A stretch of 64,000 nucleotides of DNA from Lantana camara (GCA_037501455.1 CM074857.1:127769501-127833500); one strand, 5' to 3'; counted from the stretch's first letter, positions 9,648 to 22,700 are shown. Numbers and translations are program-made. Notes: generated from the letters alone by a model not told the origin.

Positions 9648-11596
9648 TGTTGGAAAACACGAATCAGAAAGCAGCGGAATTTAAAAATTTTCCCAACTAA
9701 AGGATCTAGAACTCGCAATCGTGTATCCAAATTCGTAAAGATAGAAAACTTACTTTTCTTTTGTTCTTTCTTGAAGCGTTTCAAGCCACCCAAGAACGCT
9801 CTTCTCGCGGCTTGATCCCCTCTCCTTGGTAAAGCTCGAATCTTCAAACTTCTAACTTGAAGTCTCTAGAGAAAGTCCACCAACTTGATCACAATCTAAC
9901 TAGTAAGGATGCTAGTTCTCTAGTTAGTGTTTAGGCTTAACCTAGGGTTTAATTTAATCTTGGAGAAAGAAAGGTGTTCAACACATGAACCAAAAGAATT
10001 GTCTATATGCTCCATAAGGAGCTCGAGCTCCTCTATTTATAGGGAGGGGGTGCCGAAATCCCTAGTCCTTTATGGGCTAGGATTTTGGTCCCTCTCTCCT
10101 ATTACTTGATCATCAAGTATTTCCAACTTTGACTTTGAATTCTAATTCAAGTCAACTTTTAAGAGAGCTAAAAATATCCAAACTATTTTTTGGATAATTT
10201 TATACTTTATTTATTATAAAATAAATAACTTATTTTTATCTAATTAATTAATTCATAATTAATTAACTAGATTATTTTCTCCAAAATTAGACTTTCTTTT
10301 TAATTCAAAATTAAACCAAAGTCTATTAAATAATTAACTAATTAATTATTTAATATATATATAATATATATATATATACACACGTGTGTGACACGTGTCA
10401 CAGTGACACGTGTCACTCACGTGAGCCACACGTGTGACTTCACACGTGTGGAACCCTCTTGGCTCGATTAACTCGTTTAATCATTTTCAAGCCTCAACTC
10501 ATGTAACCAAGTTGTTGTGTGTGACCCTCTAGGTTCTCAATTCAATTAGCAGTGACCCTAATTAATTAATTCACTAATTAATTAATCAGTCCACAGATTA
10601 AACGACCATAGTCTAGCAACAGGTGTTTAACCCCTAGCTGAATTGGAATGTTCGGATTCGATAGAACCTTTAAGTCATTGATTCATGTGAGATACAATCC
10701 TCCTACTTACTATCTCTCAACCAAGATCTAGGGCAAGGGAATAATCAGAACCCTAATAATCTGGTCTTAAAGCTAAGTGCATTTCATATCCATTTGATCT
10801 CAATCCAAGAAACTCTTTTCTTGATGTCTTGATCTACTGCCTTGGCCAAGGACTCCATATGGCATATGAATGACTTACACAATAAGAGATCACCTTGCAA
10901 ATGCAAGTGTAGGTCCTTTCTTGATTCTCATTCACTTTCATGAATCACTTGTGCAGCCCCAGCATAAGCCTTGAATCAGTTGTCTAAGGCGACACCCTTT
11001 AAAGCTTATACCTAAGACTACAGAGTTAACTCATAAAGTGACAAGGAACCTCAAGTCTAAGGATCAATTAATCACATCAATGACTCGTGAGATATTTCCT
11101 AATCTGGAAGTTTCCATTTCCTGAAATAGAAACTTCCTTTCCCATTTAGGAATGTTCTCACACGGGGCACCTCAGTGAACTTACTTATTAAAGTAAGCAC
11201 CCTCATGTATCACGCACGTATCAACTATACACTTTGCACCTCCATGAAACAAGGTGGTCCTTCTTAAGGGCGTGATCCCACAAGCAAGCCTTAGAGGAGT
11301 CAGGTTGACACTCCCACTGTCTGTAGGACTCATCGACTTGGAGTATTTTACTAATCATGACTTATGTGATATAGGGCTCATTTCATGAACCATTTCACCT
11401 AAATGGTAGAGTCCTAAAGTCATCAGGATTAGGGGAGTTCTCATACATGCACAGCTAAAGTAAACGCATACCAAACAAGAGCATATAAAGAAGTGTTGCC
11501 TTAATTCGTTATTTCATTCAAAGATTGTCTGTGATTACAATAAGGAAAAGCACAAAGCGGATATACAATCGGCTTTCTAGGGCACTATTCCTAACA
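9648..11596 (-). repeat. Copia-3 3' LTR (1,949 bp)
   Basis: On the plus strand it starts TGTTGGAAAACACG and ends GCACTATTCCTAACA. It contains an AT-dinucleotide tract near 10,350-10,378 followed by six CACGTG motifs. Short reading frames inside it are not protein-like. Confidence 0.95.
10381..10448. promoter_or_regulatory. Cluster of six G-box motifs in the Copia-3 LTR
   Basis: CACGTG occurs at 10,381, 10,392, 10,407, 10,418, 10,429 and 10,443, with spacings of 11-15 bp. CACGTG is the core bound by plant bHLH and bZIP factors, including ABA-response types. In the other LTR the second motif has become CACGCG. Confidence 0.6.
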
Positions 11597-11597
11597 A

Positions 11598-11609
11598 TCT
11601 CCCACTTGC
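11598..11609 (-). other. Copia-3 polypurine tract
   Basis: On the minus strand GCAAGTGGGAGA lies just before the LTR start TGTTAGGAATAG, as in BARE-type elements. Confidence 0.6.
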
Positions 11610-11612
11610 CCG

Positions 11613-14600
11613 TCAAAGCCATTCTAAAGCTACTCTAAGTCCCATCTTCTGAAGATGACCTTGGAAAGCTTCTCGACTAAGGGGTTTAGTAAGTGGATCT
11701 GCCACGTTCTCTGCTGATGTGACCCTCTCAATTTGCACATCTCCTCTTTTGATAATATCACGGATTAGGTGATACTTCCTCATAATGTGCTTGGTCCGTT
11801 GGTGAGATCTTGGTTCTCTTGCTTGAGCAACCGCCCCAGTGTTGTCACAAAACACAGTAATGGGGTCTTTCATGCTAGGAACAACATTCAACTCTTGAAT
11901 GAAGTTTCTAATCCAAACACCTTCCTTAGCTGCATCATTTGCAGCCAAGTATTCGGCCTCAGTGGTCGAATCTGCAGTGGTTGTTTGCTTGGAACTCTTC
12001 CAACTCACTGCTCCGCCGTTCAGGCAGAAAATGTATCCTGACATTGACTTAAAATCATCTAAGTCAGATGCAAAGCTCGCATCGCAGTATCCTTCGACAG
12101 TAAGATCTTTCTGACCTCCGTAAACTAAGAATAAATCTTTAGTACTTTTCAAGTACTTTAAGAATATTCTTCACGGCAGCCCAGTGACCATCTCCAGGGT
12201 CAGATTGGAAACGACTTGTCACACTAAGTGCATAAGCCACATCCGGTCGAGTACATAACATTGCATACATTATGCTACCTATTGCTGACGCATAAGGTGT
12301 ATGAGTCATTCTCTCCTTCTCAAGGTTAGTCTTAGGACACATCTTCTTTGAAAGACATGTTCCTACACTCATTGGAAGGTTCTTAACCTTTGCTGACTCC
12401 ATATTGAATCTCTTCAATACTTTGTCAATGTACATCGACTGTGATAGTCCTATTAACCTTCTAGATCTATCTCTATAGATTTTAATTCCAAGGATATAGG
12501 ACGCATCACCAAGATCTTTCATCTCGAATTGGTTCGATAACCATAACTTAGTCACTTTCATGTCATCCTTCGAATTCCCAATAAGAAGGATGTCATCAAC
12601 ATAAAGTACTAAGAATTGCACTGAGGTCTCCAATTCCTTTCTATACACACATGATTCATTCGAAATTTGCATGAAGCCAAACGCTTTGACTGATTCATCA
12701 AATCGAATGTTCCAATTCCTAGAAGCCTGTTTCAATCCATAGATTGATCTTTGGAGTTTGCAAACCTTTTGCTCACTCCCACTGAATGTGAAACCTATGG
12801 GTTGCTCCATATAAATGTCTTTGTCAATGTCACCATTGAGAAAGGCAGTTTTCACATCCATTTGCCATATCTCATAGTCATAATATGCAGCAATGGCAAG
12901 CATGATTCGAATGGACTTTTGCATTGCAACTGGTGAAAAGGTTTCGTCAAAGTCCACGCCGGGTCTTTGAGTGAATCCTTTTGCAACCAGTCTTGCTTTG
13001 TAGGCTGCAATGCTTCCATCAACTCCAAGCTTTCTCTTAAAGATCCATTTGCAACCTATGGGTTTGACCCCATCAGGCAAATCTACCAAGGTCCAAACTT
13101 GGTTGGAGTTCATGGATTCCATTTCGGATTTCATGGCTTCTATCCACTGTTCAGAGTCAGAATCTGAAAGTGCCTCCTCATATGTCAAAGGATCATTATC
13201 CTTTTGAGAGATTTCATGGAAGAATCCATACCATCTCTCCGGCTGTCTAGGAGTGCGTTCAGAACGCCTTAGAGGAGGATTTACATGTGTATCGAAATTC
13301 GTGATTGGTTGTAGTTGATCAGAGTGGGACGTTTCTTCAGTGGGTGGTATGGGGTCACTTTGTACTTCTTCTAATTCTATGATCTTGCCTTTCTTTTCTT
13401 TAAGGAACGGTTCCTCAAGAAAAGTGGCATTTCTGGAAACAAACACCTTTTGTTCAGATTGATCATAGAAGTAGTATCCTATGGATTCCTTAGGATAACC
13501 TACAAAGTAGCATAAGTTAGAACGAGATTCTAACTTATCTCCCACTGTCCTCTTCACGTAAGCAGGACAACCCCAAATTCTTAAGTAAGAATAACTAGGG
13601 ATTTTACCATGCCACATTTCATAGGGCGTCTTGGGGACTGACTTAGAGGGAACTAGATTCAGAATCTTTGCTGCACTTTCTAGGGTATAACCCCAGAAAG
13701 AAGGTGGTAAGTCAGTGAAACTCATCATGGAACGAACCATATCAAGTAAGGTTCGATTCCTTCTCTCAGAAACTCCATTAAGCTGAGGAGTTCCCGGAGG
13801 AGTCCACTGAGAGATAATCCCATTATCCTTGAGATGATTAAGGAATTCTTCACTAAGATACTCGCCTCCTCAATCAGATCGAAGTGCTTTGATCTTGTGA
13901 CCAGTTTGGTTCTCAACCTCCTTTTGAAATTCTAAGAATTTCTCAAAAGCTTCAGATTTATACTTCATTAAGTATACATAACCATACCGACTAAAGTCAT
14001 CAGTAAAGGTTATGAAATACTGATGATTGCTTCTAGTGCTTACACTAAGCGGTCCACAAACATCAGTATGGATCAAATCCAAAACCTCAGTGGCACGTTC
14101 CACAGTTCCTTTAAAAGGGACTTTGGACATTTTTCCTTTGAGACAGGATTCGCAAGAAGTCAACTCTTTGAGATCATTTTCAGAGAATGATCCTAAAGTG
14201 TTTATCTTGCTAATTCTGTTCTTGGAAATGTGTCCTAATCTAGCGTGCCATAAGGGAGCTGAAACTTTGTCATCTCTCTTACGCTTTGTTTCTCGTTGTA
14301 TATTCATAATATTGATATTTTGAGTTAGGTAAAGTCCATTACTTAGAGTACCGATATGAACGGAAGAGTTGTTCCGTTTGATAAAGTATTTACCATTCTT
14401 AATATAAGTTTCATAACCTTCACAATCTAATATTGGAACTGAAATTATATTACGAATAATGCTCGGTACATAAAGGACTTTATTTAATACTAACTCAAAA
14501 CTACCTAAATCTAATCTAATTGTGCCTAAAGCTCGAGCTTCAACGTTTGAGCCATCGCCGATCTTCAAGACACATTCTCCTTCTTTGAGTTGTTGGACTT

Positions 14601-15534
14601 CACTTAGCATCTGTACATCATTACAGATATGAGTTCCACAACCGGTATCAAGTACCCAAGAACTAGAATTAATAGAAAGATTTACTTCAACGAGAAAGAT
14701 ACCTTTCTTTAGAGTAGCCTTGTACTCTGGGCAGTTTCTCCTCCAATGTCCCGCTTTGCCACAATGGAAGCAAACATCCTCTTTCTGATCACGCTTCTTC
14801 TTTTGGGCCTTCCCCTTCGAAATGCCACCAGTGGGCCTAAGGGGTTTCTTCTTCTTCTTTTGGGCTTTCTTGCCCTTACCTTTAGAAGGCCCAGAAGAGG
14901 AAGATGGAGCATTCACCATCAAAACCTTATTGTCCTTCTTGATCGTGCTTTCAGCAGTCACAAGCTGACTAATCAGCTCAGCTACAGTAGCACCAGCATG
15001 ATTCATGTTGAAGTTAAGGACAAATGGGTTGAATGATGGTGGGAGCGAAGCTAGCAACAAATCCACTGAAAGCTCATCTTTCAGTGGCATGTCCATGGAG
15101 GCAAGTTTCTCAGTAAGGGCAAGAAACTTGAGTCCATATTCATGGACACTTGAACCTTCCCTCATTCTCAAGTGGAATAATTCCTTTGAAGTGTTATACC
15201 TTGTAACACGTTCATGAGGGCGGTAAAGTTGCTCTAAGTGGTCGTAAATCTCCCAAGCAAATTCCATGGCCTCATGTTGTCTTTGCAAGTCCGGAGACAT
15301 GTTAGCCAACATAAGGCAACGGGCTTGGAGATTATCATCCTTCCACTTCTGAATCGCGTCCCGCTCAGCCCGAGTGGGAGCCTCCCCTTCGGGACTAGGC
15401 TCCCCTTCGAAAAGAACATAAGTTCTCTTCTCAGAATCTAAAATAATTTTTAGATTCCTCAGCCAATCAGAATAGTTGGGACCAGTCAACTTGTTTGACT
15501 CGAGGATCGATACAAGAGGGTTTTTGGTTGCCAT
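11613..15534 (-). pseudogene. Copia-3 gag-pol polyprotein, broken by one stop and one frameshift
   Basis: From the ATG at 15,534: gag with NYSDWLRNLKIIL, a lysine-rich tract, a CCHC knuckle (CFHCGKAGHWRRNC) near residue 254; protease DTGCGTHIC near 295; LWHARLGH pre-integrase; integrase up to KALRSD. There an in-frame TGA at 13,870-13,872 replaces what is CGA (Arg) in the usual RSDRGGEYL motif. The same frame then runs on through the rest of integrase and the reverse transcriptase (LYVDDILLIG) to 12,139. Near 12,160 one extra A shifts the frame; RNase H (GYCDASFASD, DSTTEAEYLA, QRTKHIMRKY) continues in the next frame to 11,613. Undoing the two small lesions would leave a full-length frame, so the decay is recent. 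Confidence 0.9.
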
Positions 15535-15740
15535 TTCAAAACACGTAGAGAATCACAGAATCTATGACCTAAATGGTGAAACAGAGAACTAGTGAGCATG
15601 CTGAATTATAACGATATACAAAAGATAAGGTCTTTAATCTAATGTAGCTCCCACTGTTTTTCAAAGATCTATAATTCCCAAAGATCTAAGAGGAACACGT
15701 TTCCCAATGGGTACTAAGATCCTAGGCATTTTACCTCGAA

Positions 15741-16060
15741 CCCACGACTCGCGGACATTCTAAGTAAGAACCCTAGGTAGGTACAACTTACCAATTCTAA
15801 CACCTTTAGAACTCTTAGTAATTGTTTTTGCATCACCTATCTTTCAATATGGACCCACGACTCGTGCGACATCCATATTTACTTAGGTGTTAAGCTAGAC
15901 CCATCAATCATAAGATCATGACCAAAACTTAGTTTGAACGACCCACGACTCGCGGACATCGCCCTTGCTAAAATTGACCACGAAATATTGATCATTTAAA
16001 ATGATTAATCAGGTAACTAAGAACTAATAAGCTCCACTAGCTATCCCACGACTCGCGGAC
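15741..16060. repeat. Four dispersed copies of CCCACGACTCGCGGAC
   Basis: The motif is at 15,741, 15,854 (variant with one extra base), 15,942 and 16,045, spaced 113, 88 and 103 bp apart. The sequence between copies is not obviously repeated. Confidence 0.85.
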
Positions 16061-17194
16061 AATAACTAGCTTTACTTACTAAACTTAAAACCTATTGATG
16101 GAATGCTAGGAATTTAATTCAAAATTTGCATCTCGAATTAAATACCTATTTGTTCGAAATTAGCTTAATATTTAATGGGAATTTTCGAATCAACCGGAGA
16201 GTTGTCCGGTTCGACCTCACCAACATATATGTTATCCAATTTTATTAGTCTTGATTAATGCAAGTACACTTAAATGCATTTCAAACAAGCACATAAACAG
16301 ATAACATGTCCTAGCATGATACTAACATGTAATGATCATGGGTTCTACCTATCTTATGCGTGATATGTGGGAGCCACTCCACAATCACAAGTTCTAACAT
16401 ACATGCCACATAAACAGTTCAAATCACATAAGGGAAAGCGGTAACAAAATACGAGCCCTATCTCTATTACATTTAACAATTGAGATTCCCCTCCCTAACA
16501 TTTTGAGGGGTCTTCACTTATGGCCTCCTTGTTACTTGAATGTGGTCCATCTTACTCCATGGGTGCATTGTCTCCAAAATGAAAATAAAACCTCACTACC
16601 TATCTCTACTCTCAAATTACAATAAAAAGAAAAAGACATAAAGTAATAAGGCTCAATCTTCATATTGGCCTTAGACAATTACACGGGGCATACCCCGGCC
16701 TCAAAAACAGTAATATGGAAAGCCACATAATAAATCACATAACAGTACGCACATAAGTGAGGCTCCAACCTCAATTGAAAAACGCAACTATAGGGCTCCA
16801 ACCCCAATTTAAACCATCCATGTGCATAAATTAAAACCATACATAGATCTAAACCCATGATCACCTAACATGCTTTTGCAAGAATTTAAATTTAACCAAT
16901 AAATTAAAATTCTCGCTTTAAGCTCTAATAGCTTAAAACACGACTTGATGCGAGTCTTATTTATAAAAGTTTTCAATAAATCCCAAATTACCAAAACAAA
17001 TAAAATTCCAATTAATTTCTGAAAATTAATAATTTTATCAAAGATGTATTTTCCCAAAAATACAAACTGCTTCAATTTCTCAAAAATCCCAATTTTAAGT
17101 TTTTATTCAAAAATTAAAAATAAATATTCAAAAATAAAATTTTTCAAAATTAAAATAAAAAAAAATTGGGACTGGATTGCACGAAACACGAAAG

Positions 17195-17520
17195 GGGCCG
17201 GATCACGAAAACGGGGCCCGTGCGCGAAACGGGGCACAGCGTCGCAAGCGCGCGCGGACGCGCACGGCAGGCGCGCACGGCGCCCGGCCAAGGCCAGGCG
17301 AGTGCGCGCGCGCGCGCCCTGCTGGGCGGTGGGCGGCCAGTCTCGGCCGCCCTGGGCGGGCGCGCCTAGCTCCCGCACAGGCGTGCGGGAGGAGCTGGGC
17401 GGCTGGCCGGTCTGTCCCGGCCAGGCCTGGGCGGCGACGGGCGGACGGCGTGCGGGAGGGCCTCCCGCGCGGTTGCGGGAGGGTGGCGCGCGAAGCCCGC
17501 GCGCGCGGGGTTTCGCGTGT
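17195..17520. other. GC-rich block inside the Copia-3 leader
   Basis: Roughly three quarters or more G+C by eye, rich in GCGCGC and CGGCC, in an otherwise AT-rich element. No recognisable domain in any frame. Confidence 0.7.
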
Positions 17521-17790
17521 TCATCGTGTTCAGGGCTTTCGTTTCGTGTTTTCGTTCAAAAGCAAAACCAATCCAAGAAATCCAAAAACAGTTTATACAG
17601 TTTCAAATCTAAAATTGTTTTTTCAAAATTAAATTTTATAAAAACCAATTTTCAGAAACTTTCAGGAAAAAATACAGTTTCGTAATTCAGGCTTTCTAAA
17701 ACTATTACAAATACTCAATCGCATCAAGCCTAAGAATTTCTACCAAATTCAGTATAATTGAGACGAATCAGAAACACGATTAACGAGGTG

Positions 17791-17802
17791 GCTCTGATAC
17801 CA
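17791..17802 (-). other. Copia-3 primer-binding site
   Basis: The minus strand reads TGGTATCAGAGC two bases after the end of the 5' LTR (CCAACA AG TGGTATCAGAGC), for initiator tRNA-Met. Confidence 0.9.
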
Positions 17803-17804
17803 CT

Positions 17805-19751
17805 TGTTGGAAAACACGAATCAGAAAGCAGCGGAATTTAAAAATTTTCCCAACTAAAGGATCTAGAACTCGCAATCGTGTATCCAAATTCGTAAAGATA
17901 GAAAACTTACTTTTCTTTTGTTCTTTCTTGAAGCGTTTCAAGCCACCCAAGAACGCTCTTCTCGCGGCTTGATCCCCTCTCCTTGGTAAAGCTCGAATCT
18001 TCAAACTTCTAACTTGAAGTCTCTAGAGAAAGTCCACCAACTTGATCACAATCTAACTAGTAAGGATGCTAGTTCTCTAGTTAGTGTTTAGGCTTAACCT
18101 AGGGTTTAATTTAATCTTGGAGAAAGAAAGGTGTTCAACACATGAACCAAAAGAATTGTCTATATGCTCCATAAGGAGCTCGAGCTCCTCTATTTATAGG
18201 GAGGGGGTGCCGAAATCCCTAGTCCTTTATGGGCTAGGATTTTGGTCCCTCTCTCCTATTACTTGATCATCAAGTATTTCCAACTTTGACTTTGAATTCT
18301 AATTCAAGTCAACTTTTAAGAGAGCTAAAAATATCCAAACTATTTTTTGGATAATTTTATACTTTATTTATTATAAAATAAATAACTTATTTTTATCTAA
18401 TTAATTAATTCATAATTAATTAACTAGATTATTTTCTCCAAAATTAGACTTTCTTTTTAATTCAAAATTAAACCAAAGTCTATTAAATAATTAACTAATT
18501 AATTATTTAATATATATATAATATATATATATACACACGTGTGTGACACGCGTCACAGTGACACGTGTCACTCACGTGAGCCACACGTGTGACTTCACAC
18601 GTGTGGAACCCTCTTGGCTCGATTAACTCGTTTAATCATTTTCAAGCCTCAACTCATGTAACCAAGTTGTTGTGTGTGACCCTCTAGGTTCTCAATTCAA
18701 TTAGCAGTGACCCTAATTAATTAATTCACTAATTAATTAATCAGTCCACAGATTAAACGACCATAGTCTAGCAACAGGTGTTTAACCCCTAGCTGAATTG
18801 GAATGTTCGGATTCGATAGAACCTTTAAGTCATTGATTCATGTGAGATACAATCCTCCTACTTACTATCTCTCAACCAAGATCTAGGGCAAGGGAATAAT
18901 CAGAACCCTAATAATCTGGTCTTAAAGCTAAGTGCATTTCATATCCATTTGATCTCAATCCAAGAAACTCTTTTCTTGATGTCTTGATCTACTGCCTTGG
19001 CCAAGGACTCCATATGGCATATGAATGACTTACACAATAAGAGATCACCTTGCAAATGCAAGTGTAGGTCCTTTCTTGATTCTCATTCACTTTCATGAAT
19101 CACTTGTGCAGCCCCAGCATAAGCCTTGAATCAGTTGTCTAAGGCGACACCCTTTAAAGCTTATACCTAAGACTACAGAGTTAACTCATAAAGTGACAAG
19201 GAACCTCAAGTCTAAGGATCAATTAATCACATCAATGACTCGTGAGATATTTCCTAATCTGGAAGTTTCCATTTCCTGAAATAGAAACTTCCTTTCCCAT
19301 TTAGGAATGTTCTCACACGGGGCACCTCAGTGAACTTACTTATTAAAGTAAGCACCCTCATGTATCACGCACATATCAACTATACACTTTGCACCTCCAT
19401 GAAACAAGGTGGTCCTTCTTAAGGGCGTGATCCCACAAGCAAGCCTTAGAGGAGTCAGGTTGACACTCCCACTGTCTGTAGGACTCATCGACTTGGAGTA
19501 TTTTACTAATCATGACTTATGTGATATAGGGCTCGTTTCATGAACCATTTCACCTAAATGGTAGAGTCCTAAAGTCATCAGGATTAGGGGAGTTCTCATA
19601 CATGCACAGCTAAAGTAAACGCATACCAAACAAGAGCATATAAAGAAGTGTTGCCTTAATTCGTTATTTCATTCAAAGATTGTCTGTGATTACAATAAGG
19701 AAAAGCACAAAGCGGATATACAATCGGCTTTCTAGGGCACTATTCCTAACA
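17805..19751 (-). repeat. Copia-3 5' LTR (1,947 bp)
   Basis: Nearly identical to 9,648-11,596. Differences seen: two bases fewer in the AT tract, CACGCG for one CACGTG near 18,548, CGCACATATC for CGCACGTATC, and GGGCTCGTTTC for GGGCTCATTTC. Confidence 0.95.
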
Positions 19752-22700
19752 TAAGGAGGCTGAAAGATATCCTTAATAGCCAACTTGGACATGAGCAATT
19801 TCAGTTGGGGTGCAAACAAGGCTTTGGTGAACAAGTCTGCAACCTGATGTATGGAACGAACTGGAAGTAACTTCAAAAAACCGGTGGACACCTTATCACG
19901 CACAAAATGACAATCTATTTCAATATGCTTTGTTCTCTCATGAAACAACGGATTTTCGGCCAGATGAACAGCTGCTAGATTATCACAATACATTACCACA
20001 GGCTTCTGAACATTGATGTGAAGATCTTGAAGCAGCTGATCAAGCCATACTAATTCAGATGTAGCGACTGCAAGAGCCCTGTATTCTGCTTCAGCAGAGG
20101 ACCTTGAGACCACACTCTGTTTCTTGGAACGCCAAGAAATAAGCGAATCCCCAAGAAAAACACAAAACCCAGACGTAGACCGTCTTGTATCCTGGCATGA
20201 GGCCCAATCAGCATCCACAAAAGCTGTCAACTTCATTTCTGCAGAAGAAGAAAATAGGATTCCTTGGCCAGGAGATCCTTTGAGATATCTGAGAAGATGA
20301 TACACTGCATCCATGTGTGTTTTTCGTGGCTTGGAGACAAATTGACTCAACTTGTTCACTGTAAAACAAATGTCTGGTCTTGTCAATATGAGATATAACA
20401 ACTTCCCTATAAGCTGTCTATACTGACTTACATCTTCCAACAATTCTCCATCAAAGGAGTTAAGTTTGCAAGTTGGATCCATGGGGGTATTTAAAGGTTT
20501 AGCTGCTAGATAACCTGTATCTTCTAGAAGTTGGAGAGTGTATTTCCTCTGACACAACACAATGCCCTTCGAAGACCGAGCAATCTCCAAGCCTAAGAAA
20601 TATTTCAGAGAACCAAGATCTTTGAGCTTGAACTGAGTACTAAGAAATTGCTTGAGATCCTGGATAAGAACAGAATTTGGCCCAGTAATGATAATGTCAT
20701 CCACATATACCAGCAATGCAATAAAATCAGCTCCATCTCCCTTAGTAAAAAGGGAATAATCAGCTTTGGATTGGGAAAAACCATAGGCAATCAAGGAAGT
20801 AGAGAACTTGGCATACCATTGTCTGGAAGCCTGTTTAAGACCATAGATGGACTTGTTTAGCCTGCATACCAGTTTTTGAGAAGGATCACTAGAAGCAGAA
20901 GGTGGTGAATAACCTTGAGGGAGTTCCATATAGACTTCCTCAAATAAATCTCCATTAAGGAAGGCATTATTGACATCTAGCTGAGCTAAATCCCAAGAAT
21001 TAGCACTGGCCAATGCTAAAATAGTCTTGACAGTGGTGAATTTGGCAACAGGAGAGTATGTATCCAGAAAGTCCACTCCCTCCAATTGACTGTATCCTTT
21101 GGCCACTAATCTGGCTTTATGTCTCTCCAAAGAACCATCTGAATGATACTTAGTTTTAAACACCCACTTACACCCAATAATATGAGCCCCTGGAGGCAAT
21201 CTGACTACTGACCAAGTGTGATTGGCCTCCATGGCATGTAACTCCTCCTGCATGGCAGCTTGCCACTCTGGATACTTTGCTGCAATCTTATAAGATTGAG
21301 GCTCAGGAATAGCGGTCATAGTGAGACAATACTCTCTGTAAGAAGGAGATAAGAAGTCATATGCAAGATGAGCAGCAATGGGGTAAGCACATGGTGTCTG
21401 CTTCTCCATGTGATGGATTAAGCCACAGTGGTAGTCCTGTAGGTATGAAGGTTTCTTAACCAATCTGGAGGATCGTCTACACAGATCAGGAGCTGGAATG
21501 GAGGATCTACACAGCTCAGGAGCTGGAGTAGAGGTAGTGGAAGGAACAGATATGTTAGGATCCACATAAATGGGAAGAGAGATATCAGGAAAATCAAGGT
21601 TATTGATATTACTTGAGGAATGGTGGTGCATGGGAAAAACAGACTCATGAAAGATCACATCCCTGGAGATAAAGATAGCCTTAGTCTCAAGATCAAGCAG
21701 TCTGTAACCCTTAACCCCTGGGGGATAACCCAAGAAAAGACAAGCTCTTGCTCTGGGAGTGAATTTATTCCTTTGTGAAGGCAAGGTAGAGGCATAAACA
21801 AGACAACCAAAGACCTTTAGAGAGTGATAATCAAAAGAGGAATGAAATAAAAGCTCATAAGGGGATTGGGACCCTAAGCTGAAGGAAGGAGTCCTATTGA
21901 TCAAATAAACAGCTGTGAGCAAACAATGTGTCCAGTACTGTAGAGGAATTCTTGACTGGAAGTATAAGGCTCTGGCCACATTTAGGAGATGTTGGTGTTT
22001 CCTTTCCACAACCGAATTTTGTTGAGGTCTCTCCACACAAGAAAACTGATGTAAGACACCTTTCTCCTTGAAAAATTCAGTGAAAGCTAACTCAGGAGCA
22101 TTATCTGATCTAAATGCTTTGATAGAAGCATTAAATTGGGTGAGAATAAGCTGGAAAAACTGAGGAATAACCAGCAGTACATCAGACTTGTGTTGTAACA
22201 GATAAATCCAGGTAAATCTGGTATGATCATCGACTAAAGTCAAGAAATATTTATAAGGATTGCCAGGAGCATGTGTAAATGGTCCCCAAATGTCTGCATG
22301 AATAAGATCAAAAGCAGCTGGGGATCTATTATTGTGAGAAACAAAAGACAATCGTTTTTGTTTTGCCAAAGGACAAACAGGACACTGTGACTCAAAATCC
22401 TTAGACAAGTCTAAGCCCAATACAGTTTGAAGTTGTTGAAGAACTGGAAAAGAGAGATGACCCAATCTATGATGCCAAGTGGCTACAGACACTTTACCAA
22501 TCATATGAGAATGGAAAACTGGAGAAACAATGGGTGAAAGTATGTACAATCCATTGTGAAGATCACCCTTGCCAATCATCACTTGCTGCTTGATATCTTT
22601 GAGGATACACTGATCAGGAAGGAATGTAATGGAAACAGATGAGAACTTTAAGAGATGACTAAGAGATATCAAGTTGAATTTAAAATGAGGAACAAACAAC

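Larger units (their letters stand above)
15535..17790 (-). other. Copia-3 untranslated leader (about 2.25 kb)
   Basis: Non-coding sequence between the primer site and the gag ATG. It holds four dispersed copies of a 16-bp motif (15,741-16,060), an AT-rich middle and a very GC-rich block near 17,195-17,520. Long open frames in the GC-rich block on both strands follow from composition and show no known domain. Long leaders are usual in BARE-type elements. Confidence 0.75.
9648..19751 (-). mobile_element. Copia-3: Angela/BARE-like copia retrotransposon nested in Copia-2
   Basis: It has LTRs of 1,949 and 1,947 bp and a perfect 5-bp target duplication TAAGG (9,643-9,647 and 19,752-19,756), and reads leftwards. 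Total length is 10,104 bp. Long LTRs, a leader of over 2 kb and the pol motifs (LDMVRSMMSF, MDVKTAFLNGD, KSIRIMLAIAA) fit the Angela/BARE lineage. The two LTRs differ by only a few bases (three substitutions and a 2-bp indel noticed), so it is young, yet pol has a nonsense mutation and a frameshift. It must be younger than Copia-2. Confidence 0.95.

Noticed and set aside
9632..10109. Frames repeated at 9,632-10,109 and 17,780-18,266 as possible genes
   Set aside because: They are the two LTRs of Copia-3; identity reflects the LTR, not protein conservation.
17044..17685. Long frames (up to 213 codons) on both strands of the GC-rich block
   Set aside because: G+C-rich DNA lacks stop codons by composition; low-complexity Arg/Ala/Gly-rich products with no domain.
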